From Nitrosomonadales bacterium (GTDB taxonomy: Bacteria > Pseudomonadota > Gammaproteobacteria > Burkholderiales > Gallionellaceae): DNA of 8,251 bases. Position numbers and translations under genes: made by a program. Positions within the stretch are counted from its first letter, which is position 1; each line of letters starts with the position of its first letter. The notes below the pieces were generated by a model that made no database searches, had not been told where the DNA came from, and saw nothing but the letters and a program-made list of their open reading frames with translations. Shown here piece by piece: positions 1 to 6,052 of this stretch. The DNA lies in NCBI GenBank assembly GCA_016218465.1, contig JACREA010000063.1, positions 1 through 8,251 of the forward strand. The letters are read 5' to 3'.

Positions 1-1
1 G

Positions 2-694
2 GGGAACAATCCGTTCAACCCGGCGATGGTCGGCTACGCGGTGCTGATCATTTCGTTTCCGCAGCAAATAACGAAATGGCTGGCACCGCACGGACTGGTG
101 CAGGCAGAACTCGGTTTCCTGAACCAGATGGGCTATATTTTTGCCGGCGTTCTGCCGCTCGGCCTCAAACTGGATGCCGTCACGATGGCCACCCCGCTGG
201 ATACGTTAAAGACCCGCCTGGCCCTCGATGAGCAGGTCAAACAGATTCTCGATCTGCCCATCTTTGGCAACCTTGCCGGTCATGGCAGCGAAATGGTGGC
301 TTTGGGTTTTGTGGCGGGTGGAATCTACCTGCTCGTGTCGCGCATCATCACCTGGCACATTCCGGTCGCCTTTCTCGGCACGCTGTTTGTTACCGCCGGT
401 ATTTTCCATCTGGCCGACCCGGCCCACTACGCCGCACCGCTGTTCCACTTGTTCTCGGGTGCCGCGATGATCGGCGCATTCTTCATACTCACCGATCCGG
501 TCAGCAGCCCGACCACGCACAAGGGCAAACTGATTTTTGCGGCAGGAGCGGGGCTGCTCACTTTCCTGATTCGCGCTTTCGGTGGCTTTCCTGACGGTGT
601 GGCGTTCGCCACACTGCTGATGAATATCTGCGTACCGCTGATTGATGCATACACCCAGCCTCCGGTATTTGGCAGGAAAGGCAGGCGATCATGA
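2..694 (+). CDS. rnfD: Rnf complex subunit RnfD, 3' part (start lies outside the window)
   Basis: RnfD is an integral membrane subunit of the Rnf (Rsx) complex, which couples electron flow between ferredoxin and NAD to ion movement across the inner membrane. The reading frame is open from base 2, before the first ATG at 26, and the opening residues GNNPFNPAMVGYAV match the conserved RnfD/NqrB block, so the gene is simply cut by the window edge. About 230 residues remain of a family length near 350. The motif D-A-V-T-M-A-T-P-L (codons 173-199) is the site where ApbE-type transferases attach FMN; the acceptor Thr is codon 191-193. Several hydrophobic segments follow, including the conserved stretch around FHLFSGAAMIGAFFILTDPV, and the C-terminal tail is basic. 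The stop overlaps the rnfG start by ATGA. Identity is secure from motif and neighbours. Confidence 0.96.
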   Translation, partial: GNNPFNPAMVGYAVLIISFPQQITKWLAPHGLVQAELGFLNQMGYIFAGVLPLGLKLDAVTMATPLDTLKTRLALDEQVKQILDLPIFGNLAGHGSEMVALGFVAGGIYLLVSRIITWHIPVAFLGTLFVTAGIFHLADPAHYAAPLFHLFSGAAMIGAFFILTDPVSSPTTHKGKLIFAAGAGLLTFLIRAFGGFPDGVAFATLLMNICVPLIDAYTQPPVFGRKGRRS

Positions 695-1350
695 GCCGCG
701 CCACGGCACAGGCATCTTTCTACACCGCGTTCAACCTGCTGCTTTTCGCGCTGGCCGGCACAACCGTGCTGGCTTTAACTTACGACCTGACGCATGACAC
801 CATCGCACGCAGCATAGAAAAAGAGAAGCTGAAGCTGATTGCGCAAATCGTGCCACCCACGGCTTACGACAACGACATCATGAAGGACACTGCGCAACTG
901 GCGGCTGATAAAATGCTGGGGAGCGATGGGCCGACCACCGCCTATCGAGGCCGCCTGAACAATCAACCGTCCATCGCGGTAATACAGGCCGCCGCTCCCG
1001 GCTATAGCGGCAAGACCCAGTTGATTATCGCCATATACCGCGACGGCAGGATCAGCGGGGTGCGTGTGGTGTCGCACAGGGAAACCCCGGGATTGGGCGA
1101 TTACATCGAAATCGCCAAGAGCAACTGGATCACCGGTTTCGACGGCACCTCGCTGGAAAGCCTCAAGGAAAGCGAGTGGAAGGTCAAAAAGGACGGTGGT
1201 AAATTCGACTACATGGCAGGCGCCACCGTCACGCCGCGTTCAATTGTAAAGGCGGTGCACAAGGCTTTGCAGTACTTCGCGCTGCATCGCGATGAACTGT
1301 TTGCGCAAGCTCCATCCGAAAAAGCGCCCGGCAAGGAGGACAAAAAATGA
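691..1350 (+). CDS. rnfG: Rnf complex subunit RnfG, FMN-carrying
   Basis: RnfG is the periplasmic-facing flavoprotein subunit of the Rnf complex; it has one N-terminal membrane anchor and a covalently bound FMN. The 219-residue product shows a single hydrophobic segment at about residues 12-30, then a soluble domain of the FMN-binding (NqrC/RnfG) type with the conserved HRETPGLGDYI block at 129-139. The C-terminal motif FDYMAGATVTPR (172-183) contains the expected FMN acceptor, Thr179 (codon 1225-1227). The residue three before it is Ala, where many relatives have Ser or Thr. A lysine-rich tail closes the protein. The ATG overlaps the rnfD stop (ATGA), with a weak purine-rich ribosome site AGG at 683-685, so translation is probably coupled. 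The length and order D-G-E are typical. Confidence 0.96.
   Translation: MSRATAQASFYTAFNLLLFALAGTTVLALTYDLTHDTIARSIEKEKLKLIAQIVPPTAYDNDIMKDTAQLAADKMLGSDGPTTAYRGRLNNQPSIAVIQAAAPGYSGKTQLIIAIYRDGRISGVRVVSHRETPGLGDYIEIAKSNWITGFDGTSLESLKESEWKVKKDGGKFDYMAGATVTPRSIVKAVHKALQYFALHRDELFAQAPSEKAPGKEDKK
1333..1340 (+). promoter_or_regulatory. Strong ribosome binding site for rnfE
   Basis: AAGGAGGA lies inside the last codons of rnfG, six bases before the rnfE ATG at 1347. It is the strongest Shine-Dalgarno match in the six-gene chain and fixes the rnfE start. It also means that rnfE does not depend only on ribosomes ending rnfG. Confidence 0.85.
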
Positions 1351-2057
1351 CCGCTCAGGAATTCAAGGACATCTTATACAACGGGATATGGAAACAGAAC
1401 ACCGGCATCGTGCAACTGCTCGGCCTGTGTCCGATCCTGGCGGTGAGCAACTCGGTAGTGAACGCGGTAAGCCTTGGGCTGGCGACCACGCTGGTAATGG
1501 CCTTATCCGGTGCGGTGATCGCGCCGATTAGACAATTCGTCCCGAAAGAGACGCGTATCCCGGTGTTCATCCTGATCATCGCCGTGCTTGTAACTGTTGT
1601 GCAGTTTGTCATGAACGCCTATATGTATGCGCTGTATGTAGTGCTGGGAATATTCATCCCGCTGATTGTCACCAACTGTATCGTGTTGGCGCGCGTCGAA
1701 GCCTTTGCCTCCAAAAATCCCGCTCTGGAATCCGCTCTGGACGGCACTGCAATGGGGCTGGGACTGACCGCGGTGCTGGCGGTGTTGGGTGGCATCCGCG
1801 AAATTTTCGGGCGCGGCACTTTGCTTTCCGGCATCGACATGGTGTTCGGCGAAACGGCGAAATCCCTGGTGATTACGGTCGTGCCGGATTATCACGGCTT
1901 CCTGCTCGCCATCCTGCCGCCCGGTGCGTTCATCACACTGGGCATGCTGATTGCGTCCAAAAACTGGTTGAACCTGCGCGCCGAGCGCAAAGCGAGCGGC
2001 GCGAATGCCCGCGTCACGCCGATTGAAGGCGGTCACAGCCCTGCCTCTCACGGATGA
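1347..2057 (+). CDS. rnfE: Rnf complex subunit RnfE
   Basis: RnfE is a six-helix membrane subunit of the Rnf complex, paired with RnfA. Together the two form the ion-conducting core and, by analogy to NqrD/NqrE, hold a [2Fe-2S] cluster in the middle of the membrane. The 236-residue product has the conserved start of helix 1, GLCPILAVSNS, with Cys28, and the VTNC motif with Cys111; these positions correspond to the cluster ligands of NqrD. The block ARVEAFASKNP (115-125) and the GIREIFGRGTL loop (149-159) are hallmark sequences. The C-terminal 25 residues are polar and look cytoplasmic. The start overlaps the rnfG stop (ATGA) and is preceded by a strong ribosome site. rnfA, rnfB and rnfC are expected upstream, outside the window. 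Confidence 0.96.
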   Translation: MTAQEFKDILYNGIWKQNTGIVQLLGLCPILAVSNSVVNAVSLGLATTLVMALSGAVIAPIRQFVPKETRIPVFILIIAVLVTVVQFVMNAYMYALYVVLGIFIPLIVTNCIVLARVEAFASKNPALESALDGTAMGLGLTAVLAVLGGIREIFGRGTLLSGIDMVFGETAKSLVITVVPDYHGFLLAILPPGAFITLGMLIASKNWLNLRAERKASGANARVTPIEGGHSPASHG

Positions 2058-2725
2058 ATGCAAACAAACGGCGCGTGGCGGATCACGCAGGCAATCGGCA
2101 AAGCAGAAGCGCGCAAATTTTTACGCGCCTGCAAGCTGCAAATCCGCATCCCGCCACCGAACTGGAATATTCCAGACCTTTCGAGCTGCTGGTGGCAGTG
2201 CTGCTCTCGGCGCAGGCCACCGATGTCAGCGTCAACGCCGCCACGCGGCAACTGTTCCCTGTCGCCAACACGCCGCAGGCCATGCTCAATCTCGGCGAGG
2301 AAAAATTGCGCGAATATGTGCAGCGCATCGGGCTGTATAAAACCAAGGCAAAACATCTGATGCAGACCTGCCGCCAGTTGGTTGAACAGCATGACGGCAT
2401 CGTTCCGCAAACTCGCGAAGCGCTGGAAGCCCTGCCCGGCGTTGGGCACAAGACTGCCAACGTGATCCTCAACACCGCCTTCGGACTACCCACCATCGCG
2501 GTGGACACGCATGTCTTCCGCGTTGCCAACCGCACCGGCCTCGCTCCCGGCAAGACCGTGCTGGAGGTGGAGAACAGGCTCCTCGAAATTGTTCCTGATG
2601 AATTCAAGCATAATGCGCACCATTGGCTGATCCTGCACGGCCGTTACATCTGCCAGGCACGCAAGCCAAAGTGCGGCATATGCCCCATCAACGACCTGTG
2701 CGAATACGAAGATAAGGTGTTCTAG
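2054..2725 (+). CDS. nth: Endonuclease III (DNA glycosylase/AP lyase)
   Basis: Endonuclease III removes oxidised pyrimidines from DNA and cuts the abasic strand by beta-elimination in base excision repair. The 223-residue product has the helix-hairpin-helix LPGVGHKTAN with catalytic Lys133, the catalytic Asp151 in VDTHVFR, and the four-cysteine [4Fe-4S] loop C200-x6-C207-x2-C210-x5-C216 near the end. All catalytic and cluster residues are present. It is about a dozen residues longer than the E. coli enzyme at the N-terminus (shared similarity begins near SAQIFTRLQAANPHP). The chosen ATG overlaps the rnfE stop (ATGA) and has no clear ribosome site; GTG at 2075 is a possible alternative. nth directly after rnfE is a known conserved arrangement, seen in the E. 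coli rsxABCDGE-nth cluster. Confidence 0.97.
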   Translation: MNANKRRVADHAGNRQSRSAQIFTRLQAANPHPATELEYSRPFELLVAVLLSAQATDVSVNAATRQLFPVANTPQAMLNLGEEKLREYVQRIGLYKTKAKHLMQTCRQLVEQHDGIVPQTREALEALPGVGHKTANVILNTAFGLPTIAVDTHVFRVANRTGLAPGKTVLEVENRLLEIVPDEFKHNAHHWLILHGRYICQARKPKCGICPINDLCEYEDKVF

Positions 2726-3183
2726 TGTTGTTCAATCCATCGCGCGATGAAGCGCGCAACTTCCTGTTCGAATCATGGCGCAAGCGCAGGACAGGCGCAC
2801 TGCTGACGCCGCTCGAGGACCTCGTCGCACAACTCATCGACAAGCATCCCGAATTTCATGCCGTGCTGGAGAATCCCGATCGCCATCAGGATCAGGACTA
2901 CCTGCCGGAGCACGGAGTAACCAACCCGTTCCTTCACCTGATGATGCACCTTACCATCGAGGAGCAAATCTCCATCGATCAACCTGCGGGGATACGCGCG
3001 CACTTCACTCGCCTGACGCGGCAATTCGAATCGGAACATGATGCGCAGCATCGCATGATGGAATGCTTGGGCGAAATGATCTGGCAGGCGCAACGCAATG
3101 CAACCCAACCGGACGCGGCGATTTATTTTGCCTGCCTTGATGAACAACAAACTGGCAACAGTAATGAAATGAGGTGCCCATGA
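2725..3183 (+). CDS. DUF1841 family protein
   Basis: This 152-residue soluble protein belongs to the DUF1841 family, whose function is not known to me. Recognisable family blocks are FNPSRDEARNF at the start, LTPLEDLV near residues 27-34, HPEFHAVLENPDRH at about 40-53, the histidine-rich block TNPFLHLMMHLTIEEQ (about 66-81) followed by SIDQPAGIR, and ECLGEMIWQAQRN near 113-125. There is no signal peptide or membrane segment, so it is probably cytoplasmic. The His and Glu residues of the central HLMMHLTIEEQ block could bind a metal, but this is only inference. The GTG start shares one base with the nth stop (TAGTG); TTG at 2728 would give the more usual MFNPS start. The last ten residues are probably under weak constraint because they overlap the next gene's start region. 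Confidence 0.9.
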   Translation: MLFNPSRDEARNFLFESWRKRRTGALLTPLEDLVAQLIDKHPEFHAVLENPDRHQDQDYLPEHGVTNPFLHLMMHLTIEEQISIDQPAGIRAHFTRLTRQFESEHDAQHRMMECLGEMIWQAQRNATQPDAAIYFACLDEQQTGNSNEMRCP

Positions 3184-3749
3184 GACTATCAAAAATCACC
3201 ACCCGCACCGGCGACAACGGGACCACCGGACTCGCCGACGGAACGCGCGTCGGCAAGGATCACGCGCGCATCGCCGCACTGGGCAGCGTGGATGAGCTGA
3301 ACAGCCAGATCGGCGTGCTGCTTGCCGAACATCTTGCTCCCGGCATCCGTGCGGTGCTATTGAAAATTCAGAATGACCTGTTCGATCTGGGCGGCGTGCT
3401 TGCGCTGCCCGCACAGGACACATTTGCAGAAAGCAAGGTCGCATGGCTCGATGATCAAATTGCGCATTACAACAAGAGTCTGCCCCCGCTGCGCGAATTC
3501 ATCCTGCCCGGTGGTTCGCGCGCGGGTGCGCTATGTCACGTAGCCCGCGCAGTGGCTCGCCGCGTCGAGCGCGACCTGGTTGTGCTGGCGCAAGGAGACG
3601 CCCTGGATAATGCCAAGCCGGAAGCTCGGCAGAAAGCGCTTCCACAGCACGCGCTTCTCTACCTTAACCGCCTGTCTGATTTGCTGTTCGTGTTGAGCCG
3701 CGTCATTAACAAAGAAGATAAGGCAGCGGAAGTTTTCTGGGAACATTAA
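3180..3749 (+). CDS. ATP:cob(I)alamin adenosyltransferase, PduO type
   Basis: The enzyme transfers the adenosyl group of ATP to cob(I)alamin, giving coenzyme B12 for adenosylcobalamin-dependent enzymes; it acts as a cytoplasmic trimer. The 189-residue product carries the family's ordered motifs: TRTGDNGTTGL at residues 8-18 (ATP binding), the SVDELNSQIG block at 36-45, EFILPGGS at 106-113, ARAVARRVERD at 122-132 (the Arg/Glu active-site helix) and YLNRLSDLLFVLSR at 161-174. I chose the ATG at 3180, which overlaps the DUF1841 stop (ATGA) and has GAGGT at 3171-3175 close upstream; a GTG at 3174 would add two residues but would swallow that site. It is the last gene of the overlapping chain. No other B12 gene is visible here, so it may serve salvage (inference). 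Confidence 0.95.
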   Translation: MRLSKITTRTGDNGTTGLADGTRVGKDHARIAALGSVDELNSQIGVLLAEHLAPGIRAVLLKIQNDLFDLGGVLALPAQDTFAESKVAWLDDQIAHYNKSLPPLREFILPGGSRAGALCHVARAVARRVERDLVVLAQGDALDNAKPEARQKALPQHALLYLNRLSDLLFVLSRVINKEDKAAEVFWEH

Positions 3750-3829
3750 AAACTTGCATTATTTTTATATCCTATTAAAATGGTCGGGCATTATTATGCA
3801 ACTGATCAATCTCACATAAGGAAACCAAA
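3750..3829 (+). promoter_or_regulatory. AT-rich gap with possible promoter for the DUF2249 gene
   Basis: This 80-bp gap ends the overlapping chain and is clearly AT-rich against its surroundings. TATTAT at 3792-3797 is a fair -10 hexamer, but no good -35 sits at the usual distance; TTGCAT at 3754-3759 is too far upstream. A ribosome site TAAGGA at 3817-3822 serves the ATG at 3830. No hairpin terminator for the upstream chain is visible. The promoter claim is weak; a new transcription start here is plausible because gene spacing changes abruptly. Confidence 0.35.
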
Positions 3830-4090
3830 ATGTCCCACAATTGCGCAAACAGCTTTGCCCCCGACATGCGTTACCCGTTTGATGCGCGCGGCGTCGCCAA
3901 ACGCTTTCGCCACGCTGCCATTTTTGGCGCGTTCGACTCGCTGAATCCCGGCGAAACCATGCATTTCTGCAACGACCACGATCCGCTGCCGCTGCTCGCC
4001 CAATTCAAGAACCGCTATGGCGATGGCGTCGAAATCAATTATGTCGCCCGTGAGCCAGGCCAGATCATCATCGATTTCCTGCGCAAGTAA
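3830..4090 (+). CDS. DUF2249 domain protein
   Basis: This 86-residue cytoplasmic protein consists almost entirely of one DUF2249 domain. The visible signature is YPFDARGVAKRFRHAAIFGAFDSLNPGETMHFCNDHDPLPLLAQF, seen in pieces: the D-x-R start at about residues 18-20, RHAAIFGAFDSLNPGE at 27-42, and NDHDPLPLL at 48-56, followed by a short strand ending IIIDFLRK. DUF2249 proteins have a small alpha/beta fold and often sit beside hemerythrin, NnrS or nitric-oxide and nitrite reduction genes; their biochemical role is not established. The NDHDP motif, which contains Asp and His, is a candidate metal or cofactor contact (inference). The N-terminal MSHNCANSFAP is unusual and includes one Cys. It has a good ribosome site and is followed after 22 bases by the NnrS-like gene, which suggests one transcript. 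Confidence 0.88.
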   Translation: MSHNCANSFAPDMRYPFDARGVAKRFRHAAIFGAFDSLNPGETMHFCNDHDPLPLLAQFKNRYGDGVEINYVAREPGQIIIDFLRK

Positions 4091-4109
4091 ATAACTGCTA
4101 AATAACTGC
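4088..4109 (+). repeat. Perfect 11-bp tandem duplication at the DUF2249 stop codon
   Basis: TAAATAACTGC occurs twice in a row, at 4088-4098 and 4099-4109. The first copy supplies the DUF2249 stop codon. The pair fills nearly the whole gap to the next start at 4113, so the next gene has no recognisable ribosome site. It looks like a recent replication-slippage duplication. Confidence 0.9.
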
Positions 4110-4112
4110 GTC

Positions 4113-5225
4113 ATGCAGGTTTTGCTGGTGCTGACGGCAGCGGCAAGTTTCGCCGGAGCCGTCGCACTACCTTTACTTTACCCCCTTCCGTCCGCCGCAC
4201 ATATCCACCTCGCCCTGGCAGTCGGCGTCATGCCGCTGATATTCGGCGCGATGATCCACTTCGTCCCGGTGCTGACGCGCAGCGCCATCGCATCACTTGG
4301 AGTGCGCCTGATTCCATTGTTGTTGCTGATTGCGGGCGTGCTGGCGTTCTTTTCCTTTGCCGCATCCAGCCAGAGTTATTACCTTGCCGCATTCATCGCG
4401 CTTGTTGCTGCTGCGACATTCGCCACTTGGATCACCCGGCGCGCCGTAGGCTCAATAGGCAAACCCCACTCTTGTCTCTACTGGTACCTCGGCGCAATTG
4501 CCTGCCTGATATTGGCACTTGCCGCAGTTTCCGCGATGGCGCTGTGGCCGGAACAACGTCTTGCTCTGAAGCGCCTGCATCTGCACCTCAACACATTGGG
4601 ATTCATCGGTCTGACCGCAATTGCCACGTTGCAAGTATTGCTGCCAACCGCCGTCGGGCGGCCCGATCCGCAGGCCGGCGCGAGACTGCACCTCGATTTG
4701 AAATGGGCATTGGGCGGCACGCTGCTGATCTCGCTTGGAGCGGCTTGGTTCAGACCTCTGGCTTATCTAGGTACATTGCTGTGGATGATCCCTCTGGTGA
4801 GTTTGGGCAATACCTGGCTCACTTTGTATTTTCGTGAAATTCGCCAGCTTAACGGCGCGGCATCATCGCTGTCCGCAGCACTGGCCGGATTTGTTGCTGC
4901 CCTGTTGTTCGGCTCGCTGCATGCGAACGGCATCCTGAGTACGACAGATACCGCGCACGCCTTCATCCTGGCTTTTTTGTTTCCGCTGGTGACCGGTGCG
5001 ACCAGCCAGCTATTACCCATCTGGGCACGTCCGGGTATGCAAACCGCATGGCACGCTCAGGCTCGTCAACGGCTTGGGGCAGGCGGTGGTTACCGCGCCA
5101 TGCTGTTTTTTGCCGGAGGAATCATGCTGGGTCTGGGCTGGCGCGGCGGCCTGGCGCTCTCGATCGCGGCGCTGGCGGCCTTCCTGCTGCAACTCGCGTC
5201 GTTGCTCGCTGTCGCGCATGAGTGA
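4113..5225 (+). CDS. Polytopic membrane protein, NnrS-like / heme-copper-type (tentative)
   Basis: This 370-residue protein is almost wholly hydrophobic, with roughly ten to twelve predicted membrane helices. Histidines occur at helix edges: HIHL at 30-33, His49, HLHLN at 156-160, His193, His270 and His282. Two segments share exactly H-x8-P-x3-G-x6-P-x3-R (from His32 and His282); a third, from His158, keeps the His-to-Pro spacing of 20. The spacing resembles the His-Gly-Pro pattern I recall for NnrS, a heme- and copper-containing membrane protein linked to nitric oxide metabolism. DUF2249 next door fits this. Membership of NnrS proper is not certain; a distant heme-copper-oxidase-like family is the alternative. 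An in-frame stop at 4092 limits the start; ATG 4113 has no ribosome site, so translation may be coupled to DUF2249 or start slightly later. Confidence 0.7.
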   Translation: MQVLLVLTAAASFAGAVALPLLYPLPSAAHIHLALAVGVMPLIFGAMIHFVPVLTRSAIASLGVRLIPLLLLIAGVLAFFSFAASSQSYYLAAFIALVAAATFATWITRRAVGSIGKPHSCLYWYLGAIACLILALAAVSAMALWPEQRLALKRLHLHLNTLGFIGLTAIATLQVLLPTAVGRPDPQAGARLHLDLKWALGGTLLISLGAAWFRPLAYLGTLLWMIPLVSLGNTWLTLYFREIRQLNGAASSLSAALAGFVAALLFGSLHANGILSTTDTAHAFILAFLFPLVTGATSQLLPIWARPGMQTAWHAQARQRLGAGGGYRAMLFFAGGIMLGLGWRGGLALSIAALAAFLLQLASLLAVAHE

Positions 5226-5287
5226 AGCGAGTAATTCATGGAACAAATTGAACTTCCAAATCTTTGGCAACTCAGACAACACCGTTT

Positions 5288-5311
5288 TCGTCATACTGAC
5301 GACTGATTTTT
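5288..5311 (+). terminator. Possible weak hairpin terminator after the NnrS-like gene
   Basis: TCGTCA (5288-5293) and TGACGA (5297-5302) form a perfect six-pair stem with the three-base loop TAC, followed after four bases by five T at 5307-5311. The stem is short and the T run is detached, so termination would be partial. It sits 13 bases before the ribosome site of the next gene, and could instead lower read-through or serve as an operator. Confidence 0.35.
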
Positions 5312-5335
5312 AATCGTACCCTCAAGGAGATGTAA

Positions 5336-5839
5336 ATGTTTGCACCATGGAAAATTAATATTGCAATCCTGTCCGCCTCAGCGCTGCTGGGCATGGGCGC
5401 AAATGCCGCGCTGGCCGAGGAGCATAATCATGATGCACATGCGCATCACGCAGTTGAAACAGCGCAACTCACCCTCAATAACGGCAAAAAATGGGAAACC
5501 GACGAAAACCTGCGCCTGGGCATGACGCGCATCCGCGACGCGCTGTCGGCAGAACTCCCTGCGATCCATTCCGGCAAAGCCACAGCGGAACAATATCAGG
5601 CGCTTGCGCGGAAGACGAACGACCAGATTGCATTCATGGTTAAGAAATGCAAGCTGGAACCGAAAACGGATGAAATGCTCCATATCGTGCTGACCGACAT
5701 CATGGCCGGTGCGGACGCCATGTCGGGAAAAGACATCAACGAGGCTCTCAAGGGCGCCGAAAAAATTGCCGCAGCGTTGGATAACTACGGCACCTATTTT
5801 GCCCATCCCGGCTGGCATGGAGTAAATCATACTCACTGA
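5336..5839 (+). CDS. Exported histidine-rich helical protein of unknown function
   Basis: This 167-residue protein has a clear Sec signal peptide: basic start MFAPWK, hydrophobic core to about residue 21, and a probable cut after ANAALA (residue 27). The mature N-terminus is a histidine cluster with five His between residues 30 and 38, and the C-terminal tail has four more (157, 161, 165, 167). Between them lie four likely amphipathic helices: about 54-76, 83-105, 110-130 and 133-155, the size and layout of a four-helix bundle such as cytochrome b562 or c'. There is no CxxCH heme motif; one Cys (105) ends helix 2, and Met63 and His116 fall in helices. A periplasmic metal or heme role is inference. 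The ribosome site AAGGAGAT at 5324-5331 fixes the ATG. I recognise similar unnamed proteins in betaproteobacteria but no function. Confidence 0.8.
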   Translation: MFAPWKINIAILSASALLGMGANAALAEEHNHDAHAHHAVETAQLTLNNGKKWETDENLRLGMTRIRDALSAELPAIHSGKATAEQYQALARKTNDQIAFMVKKCKLEPKTDEMLHIVLTDIMAGADAMSGKDINEALKGAEKIAAALDNYGTYFAHPGWHGVNHTH

Positions 5840-5880
5840 CAACACAGTAAAATGTACAAAACCTGTTCAACCTTTACCCT

Positions 5881-5908
5881 CTGAATTGAATATGCATTGC
5901 AATTTCAG
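5881..5908 (+). repeat. Imperfect inverted repeat downstream of the histidine-rich gene
   Basis: CTGAATTG (5881-5888) pairs with CAATTTCAG (5900-5908) with one bulged base, around an 11-base centre that also contains the palindrome ATTGCAAT (5896-5903). No T run follows, so it is not a good terminator. It could be a weak operator or a chance structure in AT-rich DNA. Confidence 0.3.
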
Positions 5909-5934
5909 TATATGCTGGTAGCGAATAATGTATT

Positions 5935-5940
5935 TATAAT
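5935..5940 (+). promoter_or_regulatory. Perfect TATAAT -10 hexamer before the hairpin array
   Basis: TATAAT at 5935-5940 is an exact sigma-70 -10 hexamer. Bases at the usual -35 distance (around 5911-5918) do not match TTGACA, and there is no extended TG motif. A transcript from here would begin near 5946, just before the first hairpin. AT-rich surroundings make a chance match possible. Confidence 0.35.
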
Positions 5941-5950
5941 AACTAAACTA

Positions 5951-5970
5951 CCACCTGCTAAAGCAGGTGG
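5951..5970. repeat. Hairpin 1, eight-pair stem
   Basis: CCACCTGC (5951-5958), loop TAAA, GCAGGTGG (5963-5970): a perfect eight-pair stem. It forms the left end of the palindromic element and starts 11 bases after the TATAAT hexamer. Confidence 0.9.
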
Positions 5971-5983
5971 GTTAGCGCAGTCA

Positions 5984-6013
5984 GGTGCGACGACTAAAGT
6001 CGTCAACCGCACC
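5984..6013. repeat. Hairpin 2, eleven-pair stem with a bulge
   Basis: GACGAC (5989-5994), loop TAAA, GTCGTC (5999-6004) form a perfect inner stem. GGTGC (5984-5988) and GCACC (6009-6013) extend it by five pairs across a four-base bulge AACC at 6005-6008. It is the central hairpin of the element and has the same loop as hairpin 1. Confidence 0.85.
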
Positions 6014-6052
6014 CGCCTAAACGCGCATGAGTCAACACATGAAGGTCAAAGT

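Noticed and set aside
1503..2063. Long minus-strand open frame across rnfE
   Set aside because: It lies wholly antisense to a secure rnfE gene and its product has the skewed composition of a shadow frame.
3798..3811. Possible FNR/Dnr-type box ending in ATCAA before the DUF2249 gene
   Set aside because: Only the right half fits TTGAT-N4-ATCAA; the left half ATGCA has about two matching bases. It would fit the NO theme but the sequence does not support it.
5256..5267. Inverted repeat CCAAA-TC-TTTGG in the gap before the histidine-rich gene
   Set aside because: Five pairs with a two-base centre in AT-rich DNA; too short to call an operator without further copies.
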